A stretch of DNA of 64,000 nt from Yarrowia lipolytica (GCF_001761485.1 NC_090772.1:2540501-2604500), one strand, 5' to 3'. Positions 38,460-50,158 are shown, counted from the first letter of the stretch. Notes: generated from the letters alone by a model not told the origin. Made by a program: numbers and translations.

Positions 38460-40925
38460 ATGTTTACGAGGACGCTGAGGGCGCTACGGCCTCTGTCAGC
38501 CGTGCAGCCGCTGAAGATGGCGAGTCGCCATTACTCGGCAAAAAACACAACCAAGAAGATCAGAAATATCGGAATCATCGCTCATATCGATGCAGGAAAA
38601 ACCACCACCACGGAACGAATCCTGTACCTGTCTGGCACCATCAAGCACCTCGGAAATGTCGATGAGGGAGACACCACGATGGATTTCCTGCCTGCTGAGC
38701 GGGAGCGGGGTATCACCATTGCCTCGGCCGCCACCAGTTTCAACTGGAACAACCATACCGTCAATCTGATCGATACTCCGGGGCACGCTGATTTCACCTT
38801 TGAGGTGATCCGATCAATTCGTGTGCTGGACGGAGCTGTTTGTATTCTCGACGGAGTGGCTGGAGTTGAGGCACAAACCGAAAAGGTGTGGAAACAGGCC
38901 TCGGAGATGGGCATTCCCAAAATTGCATTTGTCAACAAGATGGATCGAGCTGGAGCTGGCTTTGGACGTACTGTCAAGGAGATTGTGAGCAAGTTGAGAA
39001 CACGTGTCGCGCTTCTGACCGTTCCCGTGTTTTCCAAGTCGTCAGATCAGGTGTTTGAGGGCGTTGTTGACATTTTGAACGGATGTGTCATCACATGGAC
39101 TACTGGAGGAGACGGAAAACAGACTGTGGTTGTTCCTGTTTCCGAAGCGTCCGCCGAGGTGCAGGAAGAGTATCAAAAGGCCCGTACTGCACTGGTTGAA
39201 ACGCTCACTGAACTCGATGAAGAGCTGGTTGAAAAGTTTCTGGAATCTGAAGATTACATGCAAATCACTACTGAAGACATTAAACGGGCCCTGAGAACCG
39301 CCACCATCAACAACGACATTGTTCCAGTTCTGTGCGGTGCATCTTTTCGAAACATTGGCGTCCAGCCCCTCATGGATGCAGTTGTCGACTTCCTCCCTTC
39401 TCCGGCAGAACGTCCTCCTACTGACGCTTTAATTGCCAAGTCGTACACTGGAGGTAAGAAGTCCAAGGTCATTCCGGAACGGGCCATCACTCTCGACGAT
39501 TCGATGAAGAACCTGTGCTGTGCTCTGTGTTTCAAGGTTGTCCAGGATCCCCAAAAGGGCACACTTGTCTACGTGAGAGTATACAAGGGCGAGTTGAAGC
39601 AGAACAGTGTCCTATACAACACTACATCTGGAACCAAGGACCGTGTTTCTCGTCTGCTCAAGGTTCATGCTGATACCACCTCAGAGGTCACGTCTATCAC
39701 TGAGGGTAACATTGGAGTCATTTTGGGTTCCCAGGGACTCGCTACTGGTGATACCATTGTCTGCCACAGTATCAAGAAGGACGGTGTAATGAAACTTCCC
39801 CCGGATAACCGTTTGATTCAGCTCAAGCCCATCGCTGTCCCTCCTCCGGTGTTCTTTGTTCGAATTGACCCTGCGTCCATTGGCGACACTCGACCCATGA
39901 ATGAGGCTCTTGAACTGCTTCTTCGCGAAGATCCCTCTCTCAACGTTTCGTTTGATGATGAGACCAACCAGACCACACTCTCTGGTATGGGAGAACTTCA
40001 TCTTGAGATTGCTCAGAACCGACTGATTGAGGACTTCAAGGCCAACATCGTCATCGGTCCTATCATCATTTCTTACAAAGAGACTCTTAATGAACCTACC
40101 AAAAGTATCACCAAGACCGTCGAGCCCGAACCTGGAGCTGTCAGCACTGTTCGACTTCGATTGGAGCCCATCACTGAGATGGATGAAGCTTGTGAAAACG
40201 AGAATGTGATTGATCATGAACAAAACACAGTTTCTTTCCCTTACGAGCTGTCTGATGCCGACCTTGAGTCCGTTGGAGAAGGAAACCAGCGCATCTCGTT
40301 TGAACGAGATACAAAGGAACTTACCCCCGAAATCATGGAAGAGTGTTTCCGAGTGGGATCTATTCCCCCTCTTGTGTCCTGCGGCCCTGTTTGCAGACTC
40401 CCTCTTCGAAGTGTACGAGTTGTAATCGAAGCCTGGCATATCGCGCAGCATATTAACAATACAGCTTCTCTCAAGACAGCAACCCGTCTGGCTATCATGG
40501 AGGCTCTGTCTACTGCCAACGCCACTCTCATGGAGCCTATCATGAACGTCTACGTGTCTGTCAACGAGGCTGACATCGGTCTAGTGGTCAAGGATCTTAG
40601 TGGATCACGAAACGGACAAATTGTGAGCATTATGGACCCCTCTCAGTTGAACGAAGGAGATATCCACTCGGAGGAGTACGTTGCAATGGCGACCAACACC
40701 TACGTTCCTGCTGATTACACCATGTACCTTTCTAAGCATCAGGATCAGACTCGAACCCAACAGTCGGTGGTGCATGCTCGGGTTCCTCTCCGAGAGATGG
40801 TTGGCTACCTAAAGACTCTGCGATCCATGACCCAGGGTCGGGGTAGCTTCACAATGGAGGTGGATCAGTACGAGGCAGTTACTCCCGACAAGATCCAGCC
40901 CATTGTCGACAGCATTTTTGCTTAG
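38460..40925 (+). CDS. MEF2: Mef2, mitochondrial ribosome-recycling GTPase (EF-G2)
   Basis: The 821-residue product has a presequence (MFTRTLRALRPL) and an EF-G fold: AHIDAGKT (41-48, G1), RGITI (G2), DTPGH (105-109, G3), NKMD (159-162, G4), domains II-V following. Mef2/EF-G2mt works in the matrix with the recycling factor to split mitochondrial ribosomes after termination, not in elongation. I assign Mef2 rather than Mef1 from overall text and length; an insertion in domain IV (ETLNEPTKSITKTVEPE, and on through 40260) also fits. The start is the first ATG. Confidence 0.88.
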   Translation: MFTRTLRALRPLSAVQPLKMASRHYSAKNTTKKIRNIGIIAHIDAGKTTTTERILYLSGTIKHLGNVDEGDTTMDFLPAERERGITIASAATSFNWNNHTVNLIDTPGHADFTFEVIRSIRVLDGAVCILDGVAGVEAQTEKVWKQASEMGIPKIAFVNKMDRAGAGFGRTVKEIVSKLRTRVALLTVPVFSKSSDQVFEGVVDILNGCVITWTTGGDGKQTVVVPVSEASAEVQEEYQKARTALVETLTELDEELVEKFLESEDYMQITTEDIKRALRTATINNDIVPVLCGASFRNIGVQPLMDAVVDFLPSPAERPPTDALIAKSYTGGKKSKVIPERAITLDDSMKNLCCALCFKVVQDPQKGTLVYVRVYKGELKQNSVLYNTTSGTKDRVSRLLKVHADTTSEVTSITEGNIGVILGSQGLATGDTIVCHSIKKDGVMKLPPDNRLIQLKPIAVPPPVFFVRIDPASIGDTRPMNEALELLLREDPSLNVSFDDETNQTTLSGMGELHLEIAQNRLIEDFKANIVIGPIIISYKETLNEPTKSITKTVEPEPGAVSTVRLRLEPITEMDEACENENVIDHEQNTVSFPYELSDADLESVGEGNQRISFERDTKELTPEIMEECFRVGSIPPLVSCGPVCRLPLRSVRVVIEAWHIAQHINNTASLKTATRLAIMEALSTANATLMEPIMNVYVSVNEADIGLVVKDLSGSRNGQIVSIMDPSQLNEGDIHSEEYVAMATNTYVPADYTMYLSKHQDQTRTQQSVVHARVPLREMVGYLKTLRSMTQGRGSFTMEVDQYEAVTPDKIQPIVDSIFA

Positions 40926-41106
40926 TCATGGAATGAGCTGTTTGAGGACAGAGACATAGTCGATTGGTGTATATAGAGATTGGATTGTATATATGAATTT
41001 TTAATAGGAACAAAAAAACCTGTGAGTACACAACTACGCTTATGTACTTGTACAATATTCAAAAAAAACACGCAAAAAAAACCATACCGTCGCAATCCGA
41101 GAGGAC
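40926..41106. other. MEF2 3' flank
   Basis: AT-rich sequence with several A runs; no gene is seen. Confidence 0.4.
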
Positions 41107-41111
41107 AAAAA
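41107..41111 (-). terminator. RNA polymerase III terminator (T5) for the tRNA-Trp unit
   Basis: Five T's on the minus strand lie 67 bp past the tRNA-Trp 3' end. It is the first run of four or more T's there, so the primary transcript would include the T-arm-like hairpin between. Confidence 0.55.
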
Positions 41112-41130
41112 GTTGTTGATCAGCTTTGAG

Positions 41131-41155
41131 AAGCCACCGGAATCAAACCGGCTAA
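41131..41155 (-). other. T-arm-like hairpin downstream of tRNA-Trp
   Basis: The minus strand reads GCCGG-TTTGATT-CCGGT, a five-pair stem with a seven-base loop, like a tRNA T arm with C56 changed. No matching acceptor or D arm lies upstream, as only about 23 bp separate it from tRNA-Trp. It could be a tRNA remnant. Confidence 0.35.
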
Positions 41156-41177
41156 TGTTCCTCCACTGTCATTAACA

Positions 41178-41263
41178 TGACATGGACAGGAATTGAACCT
41201 GCAACCCTTCGATTACAACCAAGTTGACTGGAGTCGAAAGCTCTACCATTGAGCCACCACATC
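41178..41263 (-). tRNA. tRNA-Trp(CCA) with a 14-nt intron
   Basis: The 86-nt gene folds as a cloverleaf: acceptor GATGTGG/CCATGTC with two G-U pairs, D stem GCTC/GAGC with loop AATGGTA, anticodon stem TTCGA/TCGAA, and T arm GCAGG-TTCAATT-CCTGT, with A as discriminator. The anticodon loop is CT-CCA-GA, so it reads UGG. The intron (TCAACTTGGTTGTA) follows base 37, the standard place. Nuclear tRNA-Trp is intron-bearing in many yeasts. Confidence 0.93.
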
Positions 41264-42440
41264 AACAACTTTAAAAACGGTGTTTTTTTGGGTCTGGTCT
41301 ACGTTGTATGATTAGTAATATGGGAAAACGGTGGGAAAAAAAAGAGGTTGAAATGAGATTTTGAGCAGATATAGATGTCCAAATGGTGCCAAATTACTCT
41401 TCTATTGCCTTAATAATTGGTATTTGTTCCCTTTTAACGTTCTAGCGATCACCGTTAAGAAACAAATGTACTTCCTTGCTTCAATGATAAAGGCAGTCCA
41501 GCATCGGCTTTTTTTCCCTAACATGTGTCGATCGACTGATACCGTTGTATTATGACGGCTATCCAACACATATCTTATCTTTCGGGATGAATATTATCGT
41601 TATACGTGCCTTGAGTATCTGTAAACTACTGTATATAGTCAAGTTGTTGCGTTCATACGCTCAGTTCATGTCTCAAATTGCGCCTCTGACATGTGCTACG
41701 GGCGTGTTAACGCTGCGTCTTTATTCCGGCTGCGTTAGCTCCGCCTGGCTCATGTATAGAATGAGCGAGTACGAGAATGGAGGGGTTGTGGACCGACCGT
41801 GAGTGGAGAAACATGTGTCACGTGAGTCAAGCTGCCGAGCTTGGTACGACTACGAGTGCAAGTGCGACAAGTCGCGGCTGGAATGCTCCAAATATATTGG
41901 TGCACATTTTTCCACCTTGCTCATGCATGTCAGAGTTACTTATGTGAGGCGGTTATCTCCATCTGGGCCGCTACAAGACGGAGTGAAACAGCGTCGACGC
42001 AAGAATTGGGAGCTGGAAAACTTTGGAGCGAATTCTAACCAACTGGCAGTCGCCAGAAACGCGTCGAAACACCAGACAGGTGTCAAATCTGGTTCTCAAA
42101 AGACACATGGCTGGCTTTGACCAACCTTCAACTTTATCAGACGGGCCCATCCGAAGCAAGTTTAGGATAGAGCAAGGAGGGCGGGGGATATGTTAAACGG
42201 GGTGTTGGGGACACTTTTGACGGAATTGGAGCGGATAGAAGTAATCTCCATAGCTCAATGAATTGATTCCGACTCTTGCGAGCAAAATCCGCCCGCTACT
42301 TCCCGCAGTAACGGGCCCCCTTATTTTCACCCCTGCGTAAGGCACGTGATGGAAATTCGCGCTTAGGTTAACGTTGCCGAGCTGCGTGTCGTGTAAATAG
42401 AGAGAGCTGAAATTATCTCACCACGGCCTGTTCAACCACC
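41264..42440. other. spacer with the APL3 promoter
   Basis: No protein gene is recognised. An open frame at 41803-42120 has no family features. The last few hundred bases should be the APL3 promoter. Confidence 0.45.
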
Positions 42441-45401
42441 ATGGAGGAAATCAAAAACCTGAAAAACATTGGGCGAAAAATCCGGCCCAAGGAGAGCCAG
42501 CAGAAGCTCGGCGAGCTGATTCGGCCCAAAGAGAAGGATATGAAGGGTGAGTAGGCGTCCGTAGACGCTGAGAGGGTAGGAAGATATTGAGAACAATATA
42601 TCAAGACCTGGATGTCAGTCATTCGCCATATTAACCCAGGATTGACACAATTCATTGCGGATCTGAGAAATGCACGGGCTCGGGAAATGGAAGAGAAACG
42701 AGTGAACCAGGAGCTGGCCAACATCCGACAAAAGTTCACGGACCCCAATCTCAGCGGCTACCAAAAGAAAAAGTACGTGGGCAAGCTGCTGTACATTTAC
42801 ATTTTGGGCTACAAGGTGGACTTTGGCCACCTGGAGTGTGTCAAGCTCATCAACTCGACGAAATTGAGCGAGAAACAAATGGGATACATTGCGCTGTCGG
42901 TGCTCATCAATGAGGATCACGAACTGGTGCATATGGTGATCAACTCTGTGCAGAAAGACCTGGATGGTATGGACGAGATGCACAACTGTCTGGCGCTTCA
43001 TCTGGTGGCTACGGTGGGTAGCGAGATGATGGGCAGCGAGCTAAACCACGACGTGTACAAACTGCTGATTTCGCCTACCAGTTCGACCTTTGTGAGGAAG
43101 AAGGCTTCTTTGGCGCTGCTACGACTGTTCCGAAAGAACCCCAATATTGTGGAGCCCCAATGGTACGACCGAATCATTGCTCTGATTGACGATCCGGACC
43201 TTGGAGTGGCTACCTCAGTCTGTTCTCTGGCTATTGCTTTGGTTCAACACGACCCAGAGGCCTGTGCAACTTCCCATATCCGAGTAGTCAGACGACTCTA
43301 CGACCTGTGTGTCAACAACCAGGCGCCCAGAGACTATATTTATTACGGAGTCCAGTCGCCGTGGTTGCTAGTGAAGATGCTCAAGCTCCTGCAATATTAC
43401 CCTCCTCCGGATGCTGCAAACGAGACTACCACCGACATGCTGCGCCAGACTGTGCTCGAAACTGTGGATAAGTGCTCCCAACCCGCCCAGAGCTCGCAAC
43501 AAAGTAACGCCCAGCATGCCGTCTTGTTTGAGGCTATCAACCTGTGTATTCATATGGACATGGCTCCCGATGCAAAGCTGCTGTCTATCCTAGGCGATTT
43601 TATTTCGTCAAAGGAGACAAACTTAAGATACCTGGCCCTCACAGCCCTGGCCCGTCTGGCTGCTCGATACGAGGTCTCGTCGCAAATGTCGGAAAACAGT
43701 GCACTTCCTGTCAAAAAGTTTCTCATTACGGTGCTTGGAAACCTCAAGGACAAGGACATTTCTATCCGACGAAAGTCTCTGGATGTGCTCTACTGTGTCT
43801 GTGACTCGTCCAACGTCAAGACTATCGTCGCCGAGCTGCTTAGATACCTTGTTACTGCTGACTTCGCCATCAGAGAAGAAATGGTCATCAAGATTGCCGT
43901 TCTGGTTGAAAAATATGCAACTGAATACAAGTGGTATGTGGACATTTCGCTCAAGCTGATTGCTGTTGCCGGGGCACACGTGTCCGAAGAAGTTTGGCAG
44001 CGAGTCGTTCAGATTGTCGTCAACAACGAGTCTCTCCAGCAGTACGCCAGTCAGACTCTCAACACTTATCTCGCGCAGCCCCAGTGTCAGGAATGCATGG
44101 TCAAGACCGGAGCATACGTCTTGGGCGAGTATGGAGACCTGCTAACAGAAGTCCAGCCCATCCAGCTCTTCTACAACCTGCATTCGCATTTCAGACAGGT
44201 GTCTGCGCCCACCAAGGCTATGTTGCTGTCTACCTACATCAAGCTGGCTAACATGTTCCCAGACATCAAACCGCATATCTCACGAGTTCTCACGGCGTAC
44301 ACTTCCAGTGCGGACTCTGAGATTCAACAACGAGCCATTGAGTACGTGTCAATCATCCAGAAACCGGAGCTTCTGAAGACTATCTGCGATGAGATGCCTC
44401 CATTCGAAGGCCGAACGTCTGCTTTGCTTTCTAGATTGCATGCTCGAGAACTTACCTCTCAGGACCAGCGTTCCTGGGGTCTGGGCAAGTCTGGAAAGTC
44501 CGAGGTTGACGCCATTCGGTCCAAGAGCATCATGCGAAAGAACAGCCAGATTTCTTCGTCCAACAGATCGGATTCTGCGTCTCCCTTTGGTGACGAAAAT
44601 AACGTGACTACCGGAAACAAGACCACCCCCCCTCCCCCTCCTTCAAGAGGCGTTTCCCACTCCGGCCTGTCGCCCAACTGGGATCTGGGCTTCTACGATC
44701 TGTGCATCAAGGACGAAGGCACCTTCTTCAAGGACCCTGTCATGCAGGTGGGTCTCAAGTCCGAATACAGAAAGAACCTGGGTTGTGTAATTCTGTACTT
44801 TGTCAACAACTCGGGCACCAAGATCTCATCTCTGTCGTGTGAAATCACAAACAAGGAGCCTGACAACCTGACGGTGTCCACCAAGAACTTCCCGGACTCG
44901 TCCATCGAGCCCAACAAGCAGACCCAGCAGGTTATTATCCTCAACTGCCACAAACCCTTCACCTCGTCGCCCACCATCAAGATTACGTACATGGCTGGAA
45001 CCCTCAAGGTGCTGCATCTCAAGCTGCCTATTGTCATTTCCAAGTTCATGACCGCCAGCCAGGTGTCCACAGGTGACTTCCAGAACCGATGGAACCAGCT
45101 GGCAGACAAGGAAAGTCGGCGTATCTTCAAGCCCCAGGATATCTCCAAGTCTGCCAACCCTGCTCATAACCTCAAGGTCATGAAGGGCTTTGGATGGTCC
45201 ATTGATGCTCAGCAGAGCACTCGGGACGCCATCTACGGCGCAGGAGTACTCTACACATCTGTCAGTGGCAACTTTGGACTGCTGGGGTGTCTTCAAAAGC
45301 TGCAGGGCAATCAGTTTAGCATCACCATTCGAGGCACCAATGCGGTCTTGCCCGCCATTGTGGGCAAGTGTATGAGCGATTATTACCAGGACATTATGTA
45401 G
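42441..45401 (+). CDS. APL3: alpha-adaptin, large subunit of the AP-2 complex, two exons
   Basis: Exons 42441-42546 and 42640-45401 give 955 residues; the 93-bp intron has GTGAGT and ends TTAACCCAG. Splicing creates MKGLTQFIADLRNARA, the family start M(R/K)GL..FI.D.RN, which confirms the junction. The trunk is an armadillo-like solenoid (about residues 35-630), with KKYVGKLLYIYILGY near the PIP2 site, then a Ser/Pro-rich hinge (PPPPPSRGVS) and the C-terminal ear. AP-2 alpha binds cargo, PIP2 and clathrin partners at the plasma membrane in endocytosis. The first ATG (42441) adds 34 basic residues before the usual start at 42540; both are in frame, so either could be used. Confidence 0.92.
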
Positions 45402-47233
45402 GCATAGGGAAATAACACAGCGTAATATAGAATGAATGAATGAATGATTTATTAATGATATCGTGAGTGTTATACCTGGAAGCAGTGGTTGTATGTACTG
45501 CTGTGTCACATGGCCTAACCGTCCCAGAAGAGGTTGAATTCCCGGCACTGGCACTGGGATGAACTGAACAGGAGGAGTACATCGGAGTGCACATTCTGTC
45601 AGGGCTGTACAAGTACAGTACACCCATACTTAGTTACTGTACTTTGACTCTATTTGTACTCGTACTACCGATGTATGTACTTGCAGTCAAGTGAGCAGGG
45701 GCTCATTGAGTGTTTCTACTGTACGGGTACCGCACATACAGTACAATTGACAATTGCCCCAGAAACACCCCAACACCACCACTATGAAGTGTGCTCCATC
45801 TACCTCGGCTACTGGTAACTGCCATGCATCTAAGCGTCGTGGAGCACTAATTTCACAGCAGCAAGTCGCTTGTCTTACTCGTGTTGAGTGAACACCCTCA
45901 TCACCTGTCTCAGCTCGAAAGCTAAAAGATGGCGACAAGAGAGGGACGTTGGACACACAAGGAGATGATCACTGTGAGAGTGAGAACTTAGCTGAATGGG
46001 TGGTGATTACGTCCAAGTGGCACGGTGTCACAAAGGTGTCTCCCATTGCTTTCAAAGCAGTCATTTCTACTGTTATTGTACCAGTACTGTACTCTGGATC
46101 ACCCAGCACTGTACATTTACAGTGCACACCTCAGCTGTAAGAAGCCCCACACAGACGGCACTACTGCACATGTTAGTTGAGACCCAACAGATTAGTCTGG
46201 AGGAAAGTGGGACTGGATGTTGGAGGGAGGAGGGGCGGAAAACAACAATCAAACGAGAGTGTGACGATTTTCAAAGGGAAGATTGCCCCAGGTTTATCAT
46301 GTGACTTGCAGACCCACGTCGAATTATCTATGCTGCTTTTTTTTATCCTTTTTTTTTTGCACTCCCTTTTATATACAGTCCTGCATTCCCCACCGCCTCT
46401 TTTACGAGACCCTACGGCATTTATGTAGGCTTCCCCAGACCGGTGATAGCTAACAGTAACTCACAGCGAGAGTTAAACTGTGGTTTGGAGAGAGACGGGG
46501 ATGGGTGGGCACAGTACTGTACATACTTGTCCAAAGTAGCTGCTTATGGCTGAATTATATTGTGCTTGTACCTATAGAATGTAGCTCCAACGTCAAATAA
46601 ATGTGGAGCTTACTGTACAATACGATACGAGGTTTCGTCCAGTTTCAGTGTCTGCCAAAACGATCCAGAAGGGGACCCATATTTTCTTATTTTTCTATGT
46701 TCTAATTTTCTCTTTTCTAATGTTCCAATTTTATATTTTATATTTTCCAAATTTCCACATTTCGATTTTATATTCTAATTTTCTGCCAACAGGGCCAGTT
46801 TTTTCCCCCCCTTCTGTTCCTTCTGTTTTGCCTTTCTTTTCAAACCTTAAAATGTAGCCTCTTCTCCGCCCCCATTGTATGGACATTAAAAAGTATCAAC
46901 CAGACACGTCTTTGGAAATTGACAAAATCCGCCACCTCACACCCCACTACGAGCACCAGTCGTGTGTGCGAGTCTTCTGAGCTACATCCAACCAGCCCAC
47001 GCGAGCCCCACGCGAGACCCATCATCGTCTTTCTACGCAACTCGGCTCCTCGGTTATTACCCCGCCTATATTCTTCTCGGTTATCGGTTGGCACATCACC
47101 ACAACACCTCGAGCTGTGGATCACGGAAAAAGGAGTTTGAAAGCGGAAAAACGGAAAAACACACGAGATAGTAGCGGTCTAGATCCAACCCGACCGATTT
47201 AGCGATCGCTCTTTGCCCTATTGTTGCTTCACC
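45402..47233. other. 1.8 kb spacer, long upstream region of a Zn2Cys6 regulator
   Basis: No gene is seen. GTACAGTAC-type palindromes recur around 45600-45750 and 46060-46100. A pyrimidine-rich tract runs over 46680-46850. TATATA near 46370 is far from the start codon. Long upstream regions are usual for regulators. Confidence 0.45.
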
Positions 47234-50158
47234 ATGTTCAACTCAGTCAACAAGGAGGAGGACCAGGATATCATCATTGACGAAAGTCAAGTGTCGATGC
47301 AAGAGGGTTCGGAGGAACCTGAGGGCTCTGGAACCGTGGAATACGACTCGGACGGCGCGCCCGTCAACTCGGACGACGAACTGGCCGCCATTTCGTCCTC
47401 CAAGCGGCAAAAGGCGCAAAACGTGTTCCGACGGTCCTACAAGGCCTGTCTCAACTGCCGCAAGCGCAAAATCAAGTGCGACCTGGGAGACCTTTCCAAC
47501 CCGTCAAAGCCGCCCTGTGCCCGCTGCAGACGCGAGGGCAAGCAGTGCGTGTTTGTCGAAAGCAAACGAGGAGGAGTGGCCAATGTGCGTGCTGGCAAGG
47601 AGAAGAAGCGCAAGCTGGAGAGTCCTAGTCCCCCGGTACTCATGAGAAATTTGCTAGGGGTTCCCCAACCGCGCGATCAGCATTTTAAACAGCATCAACA
47701 ACCACAGCCCTATGAACCTGTACCTCCTTCTGCTACCCCTCTTAGTGCCCCCAACTCAGCTCCTGCCCCTGGACCTCCCAAAACAGTTCCCTTTACTCGC
47801 TTCCAGGGAGCTCCTCGAGGCCAGCCCCTCCCTCAGCCGCTTCCTCCTCAGCCCTCTTCTGTGGCCCATGAGCCGTACAGACAGCCCACGACTTTTTCGA
47901 CAGACTTTGACCCGGAGTACCCGGGCTTCCAGGGTGTCCAGGGAGAGTACAAGCAGGGCTTTGCGGGTCACCAGCAGCAGAACCAGATTTCCGGCGTGCC
48001 CAGATCTATGAGTGACGTTAGTCAGCATCAACAGCAGCATGTTCATGGTTTCTATCAGGACCCTCAACAGCAGCAACAACATAACGTTCAACAGCATCAC
48101 CAGCAGCAGCAACATCAGCATCTGGCCCATACTGTCCAACAACAACAGCTGCATCAACAACAACCGCAGCAAACACCTCAGCCGACACAGGAACCGACTG
48201 GAGACGAGTACATTGCAAAGAAGGAAATGTACAACACTTCGGATGCTCTGGACATTCTTGCACACGCTGCACGATCATTTCCCAAAATTGACTCCCCTGC
48301 TACTCCTAATGCGGCTTCTCCTTCACCTCCTTCAGTCAGACCACTGGCTTCTTTGGGAGACATGGAGTTGATTCGGACACGCAAGATTCTCACAGAGGAA
48401 GAAGCTCTCAACCTGATTGATTTCTTCTTCCACACAATGCACCCCTTCTACCCGTTCATTCCCAAGGAACTGCATTCCGGATCTGTTCTGGCAGACTACC
48501 CTATTTTGCTGGCAGCTATTCTCACCATCGCTTCACGGTACCATTCTCTTCCCGAACCTGTTGTTGTTCATGAGAACCCCGGCAACAAAAAGAAAGCGTC
48601 TAGAGCGGCCCAGATCCACTCCAAAATGTGGATCTACTGCCAGCAGATGATTTCTCGAAGTATTTGGGGAGAAGCTAGCAGCAGATCCCTCGGTACAGTC
48701 TATGCCTTTTTGCTCTTCTCTGAATGGAACCCCCGAGCTATTCATTGGAGATGGTTTGACTACGCCAACCCCAGATTTGATACTACCGACTCAGAGGTAT
48801 ATCATGATGTCGAGTTGTCCGTAGGGGCTTCTCCCGACTCTGCCAGACGAAATACGCCTGGATCTAGCGGGTTCTCGATTCAGAATGAGTCTGATTGCAA
48901 AGAGGTGGACGAGAAGGGAGGCCTTGGAGCCTCCAGACGGTCTGATCGTCTGGCTTGGATGATGATTGGAACAGCTATTCGTCTGGCTCAGGAGATTGAT
49001 ATTCTTGAAACCAACCCCAAGGTGTTCATTGCTACGCACCTGAGTGAGCTGGTGCTGGCAATTCGAGTTGGCAGAAAGTCCATTCTGGCTCGATCTGTCA
49101 ACGAAATCACTCCTTCTACGCTCAAATTCACTCCCTTCGAGGCCGCAAAGCTGGGTTTGCTTCAGATCATGGCTCTATCACATGAGACGCTGTACATGTC
49201 ACGTGAGACGACCCGAGAGATGCTTAAGGACGGCAAGTATCTTCGGTTTCTGGCGCTGTTCACGCCTCATTTGCAAAACTGGGAAGAGAAGCATTTCAAG
49301 AACATTTCACTTCCTGTGGATGCTCCTGAGAACGACAAATTGGATGCTCTGTCGATCAAATTTGACTACTACTACACCCGACTGTACATTTTCTCGCTGG
49401 CGTTGTTCACAGCTGACAAGCAGGGTCTGTCTGTGGAAGAGCTGATACCTCAGAGTCGATATGTGGCTATGGCTACAGATGCTGCTCGAGAGATGCTGGC
49501 GGTGGCCAACTCGGTGCATCGAATGGAGGCTCTCAAGTATGCTCCTGTTCGATGGGTGGTTCGAATTGTGCATGCTACCGTCTTCTTGTTCAAGGCTCTG
49601 GCTGTCACTTCGTACATTACCAAATACTCCAAGCAGGACATTATTTCTGTGATTCAGGAAATCTCTGTGACTCTGCGGGACGCTTCTCCTGATGACCTGC
49701 ACCTTGCTTCCCGTTACTCGGGTATTCTGATGCATCTCTGTGTGGACATCTTGGCCAAGGAGAAGGAAGCCAACAGTACTCCTGCCAGTAACGCTTCTCA
49801 GCCGACTCCGACAGATTACTACCAGTTTCACTCTCCCTCGTCAGCCACTGGACACCATCACAATGTTGTTCCTCCTACTCGGTCTCATTCCTTGTCAGGA
49901 GTGGCGGGTGCACATACCCCTGTCGCCCACGGGTCTGTGCACAGTAGCAATAGCAATGCTGCCCCTACTTCGAGCCACCGGAAGAAGAAGGAGACAGAAG
50001 AAGATCCGTCGCAGCTGCTTCGCGATTTCGGATTTGGACTGCTGGATATGGACTTTGACTTCTTCACGGAGGGAACGGAGGGTTTGGGATTTGTGGATCC
50101 TCTGATTGAGGGCATTGAGCAGCATCAGCAGAAGATGCAGAAGAAGAACGGTAGTTGA
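47234..50158 (+). CDS. Zn2Cys6 transcription factor, Aro80-like
   Basis: The 974-residue protein carries a binuclear zinc cluster with Cys72, 75, 82, 95, 98 and 105 (spacing 2-6-12-2-6). The 12-residue middle loop containing DLG and PPCARCRREGK is typical of the Aro80 branch, which activates aromatic amino acid breakdown in budding yeast. Pro- and Gln-rich stretches (His/Gln repeats, about residues 258-315) follow, then the fungal regulatory domain (about 370-830). The C-terminus is acidic and hydrophobic (FGFGLLDMDFDFFTEG), a likely activation region. The start is the ATG at 47234, the first in frame. The target genes are inferred from family only; another regulator of the same branch is possible. 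It converges with the next Zn2Cys6 gene. Confidence 0.88.
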   Translation: MFNSVNKEEDQDIIIDESQVSMQEGSEEPEGSGTVEYDSDGAPVNSDDELAAISSSKRQKAQNVFRRSYKACLNCRKRKIKCDLGDLSNPSKPPCARCRREGKQCVFVESKRGGVANVRAGKEKKRKLESPSPPVLMRNLLGVPQPRDQHFKQHQQPQPYEPVPPSATPLSAPNSAPAPGPPKTVPFTRFQGAPRGQPLPQPLPPQPSSVAHEPYRQPTTFSTDFDPEYPGFQGVQGEYKQGFAGHQQQNQISGVPRSMSDVSQHQQQHVHGFYQDPQQQQQHNVQQHHQQQQHQHLAHTVQQQQLHQQQPQQTPQPTQEPTGDEYIAKKEMYNTSDALDILAHAARSFPKIDSPATPNAASPSPPSVRPLASLGDMELIRTRKILTEEEALNLIDFFFHTMHPFYPFIPKELHSGSVLADYPILLAAILTIASRYHSLPEPVVVHENPGNKKKASRAAQIHSKMWIYCQQMISRSIWGEASSRSLGTVYAFLLFSEWNPRAIHWRWFDYANPRFDTTDSEVYHDVELSVGASPDSARRNTPGSSGFSIQNESDCKEVDEKGGLGASRRSDRLAWMMIGTAIRLAQEIDILETNPKVFIATHLSELVLAIRVGRKSILARSVNEITPSTLKFTPFEAAKLGLLQIMALSHETLYMSRETTREMLKDGKYLRFLALFTPHLQNWEEKHFKNISLPVDAPENDKLDALSIKFDYYYTRLYIFSLALFTADKQGLSVEELIPQSRYVAMATDAAREMLAVANSVHRMEALKYAPVRWVVRIVHATVFLFKALAVTSYITKYSKQDIISVIQEISVTLRDASPDDLHLASRYSGILMHLCVDILAKEKEANSTPASNASQPTPTDYYQFHSPSSATGHHHNVVPPTRSHSLSGVAGAHTPVAHGSVHSSNSNAAPTSSHRKKKETEEDPSQLLRDFGFGLLDMDFDFFTEGTEGLGFVDPLIEGIEQHQQKMQKKNGS
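48012..48195 (+). repeat. CAG/CAA-rich coding repeat (Gln/His tract)
   Basis: An irregular run of CAR and CAY codons within the Aro80-like gene encodes a Gln/His-rich low-complexity segment. Mixed CAG and CAA codons should limit slippage. Confidence 0.7.
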
